Made by a program: the position numbers and the translations under genes. 64,000 nt of DNA from Eurosta solidaginis (lineage: Eukaryota > Arthropoda > Insecta > Diptera > Tephritidae): assembly GCF_040869045.1 (NCBI RefSeq), contig NC_090321.1, positions 87,836,603 through 87,900,602 of the forward strand. The letters run 5' to 3'. Below, piece by piece: positions 36,642 to 46,538 of this stretch. The notes beneath the pieces are model-generated. The model saw only the letters and a list, made by a program, of their open reading frames with translations. It was not told the DNA's origin and made no database searches. The number at the start of each line of letters is the position of its first letter. The first letter of the stretch is position 1.

Positions 36642-39600
36642 TCATCTTAGATTGCTTTTATGAATCTTTTTTCCTTCGATTAAAACTGATGTACCAAGGT
36701 CCCTTTCAATTACTTTTTCCACAAATATTTTATCAAATTTATTTCCTAGTCGCCTATTTCTCCTTACGAAAACTTTTTCCCCAGGTTCATATGATTTCAT
36801 TGTTTTATCTTTATTGCATCTTTCTAAAGTCTCTTCCTGAGCCTTAAATAATCTCTCCCGAACTTTACTTAATTCACTAGCCGAACTATTTTGAAAAATT
36901 TCAATTGGTTTAGAGTTTATTGTTGAATGAATGCTATTATTATATTTATTTGTTGCCAACAAAACAAGGTCCACTGTCTCATTTAACTGCTGTTGCTCTT
37001 TAATACAGCGAGATATTTCCATTAATGTTGAGTGAAACCTCTCCACCTGACCATTGGTTTCACTGTGTAGTGTGGGAATGAAAAATTGCTCTATTGAAAA
37101 ATTATCCCTTAACAAAGTTTTTATAACATTTGACTGAAAAGCCCTTTCATTGTCTGAAACAATTATTTTCGTGTTTTTGAAAACTAATAAAATTTCAAGT
37201 AAAGCATCTTTTATATCCAAAGTAGATCGAGACGCAATTGGTTTAACAACAGCAAATTTTGAAAATTTATCTACGCAAGTTAAGAAAAACTGTTTATCTG
37301 TTATGAAAATATCAAGATGTAGGATTTCGCCAGGGTAATTTGGTATTGGAGTCCTCCCAATAACTAGGTTAGAGGGCTTTCGCTGATATTTATTCTCCAA
37401 ACATATTTTACAGTTTGTAATAATTGATTTTAAAGTTTTTTTAATATCAGGAAAATAATACTCACTAATAATTTGCTTAAAATTCTCAAGTAAACAACGA
37501 TGGGCTCGATTATGTTCAGCAGTTATAACTTCAAGCTGATCATTTTTATTTGTCAAATCTATTACAAGCAATTCAGTATGTCTAAATTTTATACCTGGAA
37601 ATGAAGAAACTATACGATTTTGAACTTCCGCCAAAGTCTGTAGATCGCAGTGAATAGCATTAGTCCTACTAGGATTAACGACTTCTTTTAAACACAATAA
37701 CAAATTTTCAATAGAATCAAAAACAATAGTATGGCGTATAAATTTGTTAAAAACAACCTTAGAAGTTTTAATAAAAGATGGTCCTTTTGTTAAGACAATT
37801 TGATTTCTAAATTGGTTAACAGGGCACTTAACAGTTTCAATTACATCTGGTGAAGATTCTTCACTATGCACTGTTTCCAAAGTAATAGTATGGTTATTAA
37901 TATACTGTCTTGAAAGAGCATCAGCTACTTTGTTCTCTTTTCCAGGCTTATAATGAAATGTTGGAGAAAATTCTTCGATAAATGCACGCCATCTTTTCAT
38001 TTTTGTATTTGGATTTTTTTCCGAAATAGAGAATATAAGTGGCTGATGGTCAGTAAATATCCTTACATTTTTTGTACCATACAAATAATGTCTCAACGCT
38101 TTCAATGCCCAAACAATAGCTAACATCTCACGTTCGTTTGTTGCATAGTTTTGCTCAGTGGAAGAAAGCGTTCGAGAAATCATTGTGATTGGTTTACTAT
38201 TTTGAGATAACACCGCTCCTAATGCATTTGACGAAGCATCAGTTGTTAGCTCAAATGGACAATTAAAATCTGGATACTGTAAAAGTACATCTTCCGAAGC
38301 AAGTATGTTCTTAATTTTTGTAAATGCCAACTCTGCTTCACGATCAAAATTAATTTTCACATGTTTCGATTTATTTGCGTCAATATGGCCATTCTCACCA
38401 CGCAAAAATTTTGTTAATGGTTTCACTATTGAAGCATAATTTTTAACAAACCTGCGATAATAGCCAGCTAGCCCAAGAAAAGATCGCAACCCCCGTAATG
38501 TCTCCGGCATTTTATAGTTAATTATATCCCGAACTTTATCAGGACAGGTTCGAATACCATTTTGTGAAACCATGAATCCTAAAAACTCAACATATGTCTT
38601 AAAAAATTTCGACTTATCTAACGATACCCTCATTCCTGATTGTTCCAACATTTTTAAAATTTTATCTACATCTCTTATGTGTGTATCTTCGTCGCGTGAA
38701 AAAATAATAATGTCATCGATGTAAACGTGACATGTCTTACCTATTTCGTTGCGTAGAACATCATCAATTGCACGCTGAAAAATGCTTGGGGCATTTTTCA
38801 ATCCAAACGGCAAACGACAAAACTCGTATTTTCCATTATTAATGCTGAAAGCAGTTTTTTGCCTGTCCTTTTCGTATAAATTTATCTGGTGGAAACCAGA
38901 TTTCAAATCAAGAGTAGTGAAAAACCGTGATTTTCCTAAATTTGACAAAATTACAGAAATATCGGGTATTGGATATTTATCTGATATAGTTTTTTCATTG
39001 ATTTTTCGGAAATCAATTACCATTCGCAACTTTTGCTTTCCATTTTCATCCAACCCCTTTTTTGTTACAACGTGTATTGGAGAATTATATGGAGAACACG
39101 ATTTTCTAATTATGCCATCTTTCAGAAGACTAAGTATTTCATTATTAATGAAATCTGCAGCAGACATAGGATAAGGATAACCTCTACTATAAATAGGATC
39201 ATCTGTTACTGTACGTATTTTAGCTACTACATTTGTATTAAAAGGCAAGGCTCGGTTTGGATTCGCGAACGCATTAATATTATTATTTATCATTTCTCTG
39301 AAATGATCACGTACATGTTCCGGAACTGAATCTTCTGTTATCGTAATCAGGTTAACTTGATTACAATTAAGCTGTTCAATTGCAACTCTACCATTTCGAT
39401 AACACAAATATCCACTTTCTGTATAAATTTTCGCATCAATTTCTCTTAAAAAGTCATATCCTATAATACCGTCAAACGTGTTTAATGTTTCAAGCAAGTA
39501 AAACGTTGAAGTATGATCAAGTAAATTAACTAGACACTTTTGATTTATTAAATTGACTCCATTTATTGATTTTAATCTAAACGGATGTTTTATTAATTTA

Positions 39601-40943
39601 ACTCCACGAAGAAATGAAACATTTTTAATATAGTTTTTCGATGTACCAGTATCAATTAAGAAACGAAGCTCCTGTCCATTCACCATTTTTTTAGTAATGT
39701 ATGGCAGGAGCGAATTTAGTTTAAAAAAATGTATCTCATCACTAAAATCTGAAACTTGAATTTGGGACTCATTATCATCTAATTCAATCCCACCAATATT
39801 ATTTTCATTATAATTAAGTTCATCACAAAACTGATCAGTTTTGTCAGGCATATAATTTATACGTTGAGTTTTTTCCAAAGGCCTCTCAAAAGAGCCAGAT
39901 AGTTCCCTAGGGCGTTTAAATGGTACTAATCGATTCGGCAATTGCTCAGGATGAGCGGTATTTGACGGGTGAGCAGAATTAACATTCCGACTTGGAGTTA
40001 GAAAACCATTTCCTGGTGTCCTTTGTTTATAAAATGATGATCCTGGGTCCACTTCCATTTGCTGCGGTTGATTTTTAAAATTTGAGCCTGATAACGGACT
40101 ACGTTTACTCAGAGTTACAGATGGACGGAAATTGTTAGGTTTTATCATATTACCTATAGCAAAAGTGTTTGCAAAGTCGTACCGTTTATGATTCGATTCT
40201 AATTCCTTAGCAATGGCTAATGCAGTAGGGAGGTCCTTTGGCCTTGATGAAAAAAGGATATCACATAAAGGACGGCGGAGCCCAGAGATGAAAACACGTA
40301 GAGCATTTTCTCTGGCTTTCTCATTTAGCGCATCTATTACTTCATAACTGTTACTGTAAGTCATTATATGCTTGTTAATTATCAAAATTAAATGCTCCTC
40401 AACCTTACCATAATACTCTGCAATAGATAGACTACCCTGCCTAAGGATACTCAGCTCATTTTCAAGAACATATATGGGTCTTTTATCTGCGTACGTCTGA
40501 TCCAGCCTTTCAATGATCGCTTCAAAATTTAAAACAGTATTGAAAGATGACAACGTCATGTTGGCGGAACCGGTAATTTTATTTCTAAGTATACCTAGAG
40601 CTACGTAATATTTTTCTGATCCCTTAGGGTAATATTTGATTCCGAAATTCGCAGAAGAACGCCATGCTGGATAACATGAAGCATCACCAGCAAACTCCGG
40701 TAAAGATTTAACTAAATCTAAACTACAGTTCCCTGAATCAATTGTAGAAATTATTTCCACTGGCTTGTAAGCCTCTACATTTGGTACCTCTAATCGCCCA
40801 AGAGCCAAAGTAAGCGAATCTAGTTTAGCCGCTAATTCTCGCCTAGCATTTTCACTTGCCTCTATTTTATTATCTAACTCCTGTCTAGTATTATCACTTG
40901 CTACCTTAATTATTTCCAATACCTGTTCCCGTGTTATACTCAT
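36642..40943 (-). CDS. Intact gag-pol polyprotein of the gypsy element, 1433 aa
   Basis: Single open frame. Residues ~1-370 gag-like with a coiled N-terminus (QELDNKIEASENARRELAAK) and a capsid region, no zinc knuckle seen; retropepsin with LIDTGTSKNYI near 440; RT ~580-790 (TTLDLKSGFHQINL, LPFGLKNAPSIFQRA, VYIDDIIIFS); RNase H ~890-1010 (TTDASSNALGAVL, NEREMLAIVWALK, FTDHQPL, VADALSRQ); integrase with HRAH...CKIC zinc site, Asp in HLDIF, Asp in IVSDNERAF, Glu in NGQVERFH (DDE); C-terminal KVFVRRNRRLG region. All catalytic residues are present. ATG 40943 follows an 800-bp leader. Confidence 0.94.
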   Translation of the reverse strand: MSITREQVLEIIKVASDNTRQELDNKIEASENARRELAAKLDSLTLALGRLEVPNVEAYKPVEIISTIDSGNCSLDLVKSLPEFAGDASCYPAWRSSANFGIKYYPKGSEKYYVALGILRNKITGSANMTLSSFNTVLNFEAIIERLDQTYADKRPIYVLENELSILRQGSLSIAEYYGKVEEHLILIINKHIMTYSNSYEVIDALNEKARENALRVFISGLRRPLCDILFSSRPKDLPTALAIAKELESNHKRYDFANTFAIGNMIKPNNFRPSVTLSKRSPLSGSNFKNQPQQMEVDPGSSFYKQRTPGNGFLTPSRNVNSAHPSNTAHPEQLPNRLVPFKRPRELSGSFERPLEKTQRINYMPDKTDQFCDELNYNENNIGGIELDDNESQIQVSDFSDEIHFFKLNSLLPYITKKMVNGQELRFLIDTGTSKNYIKNVSFLRGVKLIKHPFRLKSINGVNLINQKCLVNLLDHTSTFYLLETLNTFDGIIGYDFLREIDAKIYTESGYLCYRNGRVAIEQLNCNQVNLITITEDSVPEHVRDHFREMINNNINAFANPNRALPFNTNVVAKIRTVTDDPIYSRGYPYPMSAADFINNEILSLLKDGIIRKSCSPYNSPIHVVTKKGLDENGKQKLRMVIDFRKINEKTISDKYPIPDISVILSNLGKSRFFTTLDLKSGFHQINLYEKDRQKTAFSINNGKYEFCRLPFGLKNAPSIFQRAIDDVLRNEIGKTCHVYIDDIIIFSRDEDTHIRDVDKILKMLEQSGMRVSLDKSKFFKTYVEFLGFMVSQNGIRTCPDKVRDIINYKMPETLRGLRSFLGLAGYYRRFVKNYASIVKPLTKFLRGENGHIDANKSKHVKINFDREAELAFTKIKNILASEDVLLQYPDFNCPFELTTDASSNALGAVLSQNSKPITMISRTLSSTEQNYATNEREMLAIVWALKALRHYLYGTKNVRIFTDHQPLIFSISEKNPNTKMKRWRAFIEEFSPTFHYKPGKENKVADALSRQYINNHTITLETVHSEESSPDVIETVKCPVNQFRNQIVLTKGPSFIKTSKVVFNKFIRHTIVFDSIENLLLCLKEVVNPSRTNAIHCDLQTLAEVQNRIVSSFPGIKFRHTELLVIDLTNKNDQLEVITAEHNRAHRCLLENFKQIISEYYFPDIKKTLKSIITNCKICLENKYQRKPSNLVIGRTPIPNYPGEILHLDIFITDKQFFLTCVDKFSKFAVVKPIASRSTLDIKDALLEILLVFKNTKIIVSDNERAFQSNVIKTLLRDNFSIEQFFIPTLHSETNGQVERFHSTLMEISRCIKEQQQLNETVDLVLLATNKYNNSIHSTINSKPIEIFQNSSASELSKVRERLFKAQEETLERCNKDKTMKSYEPGEKVFVRRNRRLGNKFDKIFVEKVIERDLGTSVLIEGKKIHKSNLR

Positions 40944-41543
40944 TTTATTAACCCAAACTATCCTAAATTATTACACAAAAAATTTAAATTACAAATTGTA
41001 TGTAATTTAAGTATTCTATTTTTTTTATAAGTAAAGTCGAAAAGGATACTTTGTAAAAAAAAATTTATAAAAACAATCTTAATATTTGCGCAGTACCCTA
41101 GAATGGTTTTCACAAAAAAAAAAACATTCAAAATCGCATATAAATCAAATGATAATATTTTCTTTTAACAATAGGACTTTTATGCCCTCATAATAAATTT
41201 AAATATTTAAACCAAATAGCCACATCAATTTTGATATCTACTTACAGTTTATATTTTATTTTTAGATATAGGTACTTGATCGATTAAAAGATTATTTGAT
41301 TGAAGAATATAAATTGATTAAATGATGTTAGTTGATTGTATTATTTTCTTATCCTTTCGTTAAAAACTAACCCGTCTGGAATATATTTTCCTTTGCCTAT
41401 AAGAATCGGCAATTGTGTTTCAGCATATGCTTACTTTTGCCTATAGGAATCGGCAATTGTTTTTCAGGATTCGAGCGCTGCCTTACTTTTTTTCTCCGTT
41501 AAAAATTGCTTGTTCTTTAGGGATTATGAATGATGCGGCGTAT

Positions 41544-41719
41544 AGGATTTTATGAACCTTTTTTTGCACGTTCAAAATTTATGGAGTTACTTTATTTCAC
41601 TTTTTGAAAAAAGTTTCAATAGAAATATTTAGGATTTTATGATCCTTTTAATAGTCACTATTTTATTTTTCACAAACGAATTCAACGGAGCTTCATATTT
41701 AGGATTTTATAATCCTTTG
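41544..41719. repeat. Three AGGATTTTAT(G/A)ATCCTTT near-palindromes in the gypsy leader
   Basis: Copies at 41544-41562, 41628-41650 and 41698-41719 (steps 84 and 70 bp) lie just inside the 5' LTR. Each can pair AGGAT with ATCCT. A second direct repeat, CCTATA(A/G)GAATCGGCAATTG, occurs at about 41397 and 41441. Confidence 0.6.
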
Positions 41720-41738
41720 AAAAGAAAACTTTAAGACA

Positions 41739-41756
41739 GCCCCACGTTGGGCGCCA
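41739..41756 (-). promoter_or_regulatory. tRNA-Lys primer binding site of the gypsy element
   Basis: Reverse complement reads TGGCGCCCAACGTGGGGC, identical to the classic gypsy primer site. It shares one base with the LTR end. Confidence 0.88.
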
Positions 41757-42628
41757 AATAATAATTTTATTAAAAAAATTTTATGGAGATCTCTTGTTGT
41801 TCAGTAACAATTTTATTCTCTCAGGAAATTTCAAAAATTTTCATTTTACATTTTCAAACTCATCAAAAATCTCAAAGAAAACTCTTTCACACCAAAGCCA
41901 TACAGTAGAATACCTTAACTTACACTACCACAACAAGGAGAAGTTTCAACGAAAGTACAACATGTAAGGAGAAACCAAACAGGAGAAAAAAATAATTCAG
42001 GATGCATTCTATAAAGAAATTGGCCTTGAGTTGACTGTCCAAAGTATAGATACGGAAATACAAATGATGGTAACTCCCCAAGAAGATTTTTTGAAAACGA
42101 TGAAGTGACTGCTCGCATAACAGGAGTTGATAGAGATATTGTGAAAAGATTGGGAGTCATTTTAAATATTTTAAACTGCCATGAACCAGTTAATGGACCC
42201 AAATTTGGAGAATATGCATCTAAAACTACAGAGTTGCTGCTTCAAAAGTATCCTGAGAAGAAACTTACAACAACGGTACATAAAATTTTAGCACATGGGA
42301 AAGATTTAATAGAGTACCAATGCTTACCATTAGGAGAATTGTCTGAAAAAGCTCAGGAATCTAAGAACAAGGGCTACAAAAGATATAGATGTATGAACAC
42401 CTGCAAAGTATCACGAGTTAGACAAAACGAAGACCTTTTCAACATGTTAGCTATCTCTTCTGATCCAGTCATATCATCTATGGGGTACGTAAGAACACAA
42501 TAAGATCTTACATATGCGTATAGCTCAGAAATGGTTGCTTTGTTAGATATATGTTCCAGTGACGATGACTATGTTAAGATAAAAAAGTTTCTCACCTCTT
42601 ATCACAACAATGAAAAAGAGATTTACTA

Positions 42629-43229
42629 ATCAATTTTGTTACTTTATTGAAAAATAAGACATCTATGTACAAGTTAATTTTTTATTTCAAATAAAAGAAT
42701 TAATTAATTTAGTAATTTATAAATATATACTTTTCGTTATTGCATTTCTCTAAAGTTTATCAAATTTATTTTAAAGCTTAGGCATTTCGCCTTCAAACGA
42801 GTATTAAATTTTTATAGAAATCAATACGTCTATCGAGTTTGGTACAAATTGGTAAAGCGGTTACTAAGATCAAACTTTTTAGCATAAATGGGCAGTGCCA
42901 CTCCCCTTTTCCAAAATTCGTTGGCTGTTTAATCTTTAGCTCAAATAAAATTTCATTGAACCACTTTCAATAACTTTTAGTTATTAATAAAATACATATT
43001 TGGCTTGTAAATTAAAAAAAAAACATGTAAAATTTTACGATGGATTTTGAAGCACCTTGTTATTGTGGCACCAAAACAGACATTTGAGTTTTATAAGAGT
43101 ATTGCCATTTAAAATAAACAGTACGTCTATCGATTTTGGTAGTTATTGATTACGTGACTACTTAGATAAAACTTTTTATCATAAGTGGGCAGTGCCACGC
43201 TATCTTATCAAAATCATTAGTTTATCTTA
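42629..43229 (+). other. 3' flank of the Transib gene with a diverged 105-bp duplication
   Basis: A possible polyA signal AATAAAA at 42690. Two diverged copies of one ~105-bp stretch (42800-42905 and 43095-43200) share ACGTCTATCGA.TTTGGTA, AAACTTTTTA.CATAA and TGGGCAGTGCCAC. No ORF. The right terminus of the Transib element should lie here but was not identified. Confidence 0.45.
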
Positions 43230-43783
43230 CAACTCGCAGAAACTACAATATACGTCCCAATCCGTTTGGGAGAAATTAAAAGAAGACAGGAGCTGCATAT
43301 GATCCATCAAGCAGGAAAGGTGTGGACAAAAGCTCGTGGCTGCAAAATTTCTAAGATAATGTGCAAAGCCTACGATATTAGACTCACAAGATGGTTCATA
43401 TCTCTGAAGAAAGAAGGCTTAAAGCTCACGATAGGCATACTAACTGGACACTGCCATCTGGCGTCACATGCTCGAAAGTTAGGTATCGTCAGTAACAGCA
43501 GGTGTAGGAAGTCCGAGCTGCAAGAAGAAGCAGTTCAGCACTTTCTATGTTCGTGTCCTGCGCTCGCCAGGTGACTCCAGTTATTAGGGGTCGCAGAGTT
43601 GCCAGATCTCGGGCAGTAATTAAGCTAGGTTCTAGAAAACTTCTAGTATTTGCCAAGAGGACGGAGGTATTCTATAACATAACCTTGGACCTGATTGGGG
43701 TTCTTCCCTTAACACTATGGACACATTCAGTCTGTTTGACGTCTTTATTGAACGGCCAGTTCAACCTAACCTAACCTCCTGCT
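43230..43783 (+). pseudogene. R1-clade LINE 3' end (RNase H tail, CCHC-like region, 3' UTR)
   Basis: Reads RLGEIKRRQELHMIHQAGKV, ...SKIMCKAYDIRLTRWF..., GILTGHCHLASHARKLGI, then a cysteine motif ending HFLCSCPALAR, followed by a 3' end CCAGTTCAACCTAACCTAACC. It takes up the protein roughly 80-100 codons after the break at 33345. By strand, order and flanking array it is most simply the other end of the same LINE, separated by the Transib nest. Confidence 0.82.
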
Positions 43784-44135
43784 GAGTTAGAGTCTTGAAA
43801 CTTAAAGCATATTTCAGAACCCGCTGCAATGCAACATTAACCTGTTTCGCTAATCAAATACATATGTGACCTGGAATCATGAAACGACCCTATTGTGCGA
43901 AAATACCGTTTTTCACTTTTTGAGTGATTTTTATAGGAAATTTTACGCTCTTTCTTTACGACAAATCGCATTTAAAGCCAAATCGGACCCCAAATACGAT
44001 TTTTTGAAATATTTCGATCCATGCGCCACCTGTCGGAGATTTTTTTCTTATTATTGCATTGTCATCGGGTTCTAAACTATATTCTAAGATTCCAGCTAGT
44101 AGCTTATCGGGAAGTTACTTAAGTTTCAATTACAA
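43777..44135. repeat. Right remnants of the ~150-bp array, direct and inverted
   Basis: A B-type unit in direct orientation (43777-43855: GAGTTAGAGTCTTGAAACTT, AGAACCCGCTGCAATGCAAC) follows immediately after the LINE 3' end. An inverted B-type unit lies at 44037-44135. This shows the array continued on both sides of the LINE at 30430-43783. Confidence 0.7.
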
Positions 44136-44463
44136 AATTCGTTCACAACGACCGGCCGTTTGATACAATGGTGAACAGCGGAAGAGTTGTCACTGAACAA
44201 GTTCTCTTGAACGAGCACAAAAATATTCCACACAATTTGGGATTAAAAAACATAGTATATATGTACCAACAAAAGCAACAAAAAGGCGTTACCTAGAGAC
44301 AAATTACAAAGCATGCAGCAGGGCATTGAAATAGATGAGTGGATAGAGGTTTCTGCGATAACACCAGTAAGAATGCAGGTGAACTCGCTTGTCGAAAACA
44401 AACAGGTGGAAGTCGGAAATAAGTTAATTGGTACTTTTTAATATGATTTGACACTTCAACTTC

Positions 44464-44754
44464 TTACTTACTTACTTAATTGGCGCTTAACCGTCTAAAC
44501 GGTTATGGCCGTCCAACAAGGCGCGCCAGTCGCTCCTTCGCTCCGCCCACCGGAAGCCAATTGGTCACACCAAGGGAGTTTAAATCGTTTTCCACCTGGT
44601 CCTTCCAACGGAGTGGGGGCCGCCCTCTACTTCTGCTTCCATAGGCGGGTTCCGATAGAAAAACTTTCTTGGCCGGAGCATCATCTTTCATTCGCATAAC
44701 ATGGCCTAGCCAGCGCAGCCGCTGCGTTTTAATTCGCTGGACTATGTTGATGTC
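44464..44754 (-). mobile_element. 5'-truncated RTE-like LINE with 13-bp duplication
   Basis: Only the last ~95 codons remain (RLRWLGHVMRMKDDAPAKK, GRPPLRWKDQVENDL), then the 3' tail CTTACTTACTTACTTAA (complement of the TAAG repeat). A perfect 13-bp duplication ACACTTCAACTTC (44451-44463, 44755-44767) flanks it. Nearly identical to the copy at 48804, so recent. Confidence 0.92.
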
Positions 44755-44767
44755 ACACTTCAACTTC

Positions 44768-45740
44768 AGGCGCAGTTATTCAATTTGCTTTGACGTGAGT
44801 ACCTGTCAATGGAAGACTTGACCTCACGATGTCAAACACGGATCTAATTGCATGATCAATGGCCCACCTATCGGCTCCATGTTGCAAACCTCGACAGTTC
44901 GTAGTGGAATGATTGGTATCCAATTAGTTTGTAATCGGGTGTTTCAATCACAAGGACTTCTCTTGGTTTGATATGGAGTCTACTCAAGCTAATACCATTT
45001 TAAAGTAATGGCGTCCGGTTGTTATTCTATTCCAAGCAAAAATATATCTATGTAACGTGTTCTAATGCTAGGGCTCATCAGATATACAATACAATTCTAC
45101 AATTTTAATACAAGTATTAAGGGATGTGAACATCCTGTTCTGAGCACCAGAATTTAGGGACTGTAATTACAACCTTGCCAACACATCATAATTTAATTGT
45201 TCGTTCACTGTAAATAACTACTTCGAATAATTTGTTCAAATTCACGGCCCAGCATACCCTAACGAAATTTCAAAAAACATTTCAAAAAGAAGAGTGAGCA
45301 CAAACCCACTCTTACAATTATCAATTGTTATCCACATCCGATCTGCTTTATCTTCAATTTTCTTGGAAAAACCAAGAAATCCCAAATTCGGTATGAAACC
45401 ACAATCCCCGCGACTCACCCAAATCCCAAGGTAGGTATCTGCGGTACATTGTATCAGGTCACGACTGGCTTGTCCTGCTCCCCGCGGTCCAGTTATTATC
45501 GACCGTGATAAGTTCGCGAAGGTGATACACCACGTCCACTATGCTCCCTTTCGAGTAAACACCACTCCAAGATTGGTTAGCCTTATTTATAAGCGTCACT
45601 TATACAATGGCGTCAATTTGCTACGTTTTAAGCGTCACTAATAATAAGATAAGGGACATTTGCTGCATGGTATTATAATCTAGTTTTACGATCGGTATAC
45701 CTACCGCGGGTAAATTCTACAGCCCCTACCCCGCAGAGGA
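44768..45740. other. Intergenic stretch, nothing recognised
   Basis: No protein-like ORF. Near 45700 (CTACCGCGGGTAAATTCTAC) there is a phrase also seen near 13220 in opposite sense (ATATACCCGCGGTAGGTA), which points to more repeat material. Confidence 0.45.
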
Positions 45741-45744
45741 AAAA

Positions 45745-45860
45745 TTCCGGCGCAGTACAATTTTGACTCTAGTCCATCGAGTTACAAAAACAAAGAACAT
45801 GGAATTTTTATTTATGTTTGGGTGTATATCGCCCTGCCGCCACCTTGTATGGTTCCGTCA
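45745..45860. mobile_element. Partial second copy of the hAT-type MITE
   Basis: Matches the right two thirds of 17789-17981 (CGGCGCAGTAC, ACATGGAATTTTTATTTATG, GCCGCCACCTTGTATGGTTCC). The left terminus is missing. Confidence 0.75.
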
Positions 45861-46538
45861 TGTGAATTCAAGTTCTAAACGCAGCACCCGAAAAGCTAGC
45901 TGATGAGGAAACGAAATTCAGAAACATTTCCTAGTAGCCATCGCCGTGTAAAAGTTTTGTAATTTTTCTCTAATATCTATAACAAAAAAAAATTGTTTAA
46001 GCAATATAAGCCTGTCTTGCTTCTCAAATGAGGAAAACAAATTTTCGCAGAACCCTAATTTTTTTTATGCATACATATATACGATTTTTAAATCGCTGCA
46101 GCGCGCTGGTTCTTTTGCAACGAACACCACTGTACACCATTGACTCCAACATACATTTTCATGGCAACCAGTTTTTATCTACCTTGCATTGCTATAGTGT
46201 CATTATTTTTGTTTAGTCTATATTCCATATTCTACTTTTTCGTTGATTGAGTGTTTTACTGAAGAAAAGAACTCAAAACAATTCGGTTTAAAATATAGCA
46301 ATCATCGATAGATAGCCTCAAAAATATTATAAAATCAAAATTTTTTTTGAAAAATCCCAATCAAAAACGACTTATCTATCTATTTTTATTAACGTTTTTT
46401 AAGAATTACAATACACTAAATTTGCGAAGAAAAGAAATTAAAACGCCATTTTATATTTTTATATACATAAGTGAAACATAAAAAAATTGAATTATTGATT
46501 TCGCGATTATTGAAAGTTAAGATTTAAAACAGATCAAG
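45861..46538. other. Upstream region of the EFHC gene, no TATA box seen
   Basis: AT-rich, with only a short unconvincing ORF near 46028-46216. The promoter and 5' UTR of the EFHC gene should lie in the right part. No TATA element is obvious near a plausible start. Confidence 0.4.

Larger units (their letters stand above)
36239..41920 (-). mobile_element. Complete young Ty3/gypsy element, 5.7 kb
   Basis: LTRs 36239-36403 and 41756-41920 (about 165 bp, AGTTAAGGTATTCTACTG start on the minus strand) are identical by eye. A 4-bp duplication TACA (36235-36238, 41921-41924) flanks it, inside the Transib codon run LAYT. The primer site is the gypsy-type TGGCGCCCAACGTGGGGC (minus, 41756-41739), i.e. 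tRNA-Lys. A purine tract AAAAAGGGGGAGT abuts the 3' LTR (36404-36417). One intact gag-pol ORF lies inside and there is no env ORF. Identical LTRs and an open ORF mean a recent, possibly still competent insertion. Confidence 0.95.
34100..42628 (+). pseudogene. Transib transposase (RAG1-core homologue), split by two LTR elements
   Basis: Coding pieces: about 34080-34246, 35102-36238 and 41925-42628, about 650 residues in all, the usual Transib size. The RAG1-type signature is visible: Asp in WGCDGSSR (codon 35729-35731), Asp in TMVDGKV (36050-36052), zinc pair CPIC (36098-36109), zinc pair HKILAH (42279-42296) and Glu in AQESKNK (42357-42359). These match D600, D708, C727/C730, H937/H942 and E962 of RAG1. 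GNTNDGN and SSDPVISS are Transib blocks. Lesions: one-base loss in an A run near 35315, further shifts near 41990-42050, TAA at 42501-42503 with the frame open again to 42628, and two insertions. So it encodes no working enzyme. Terminal repeats were not found. Confidence 0.9.
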
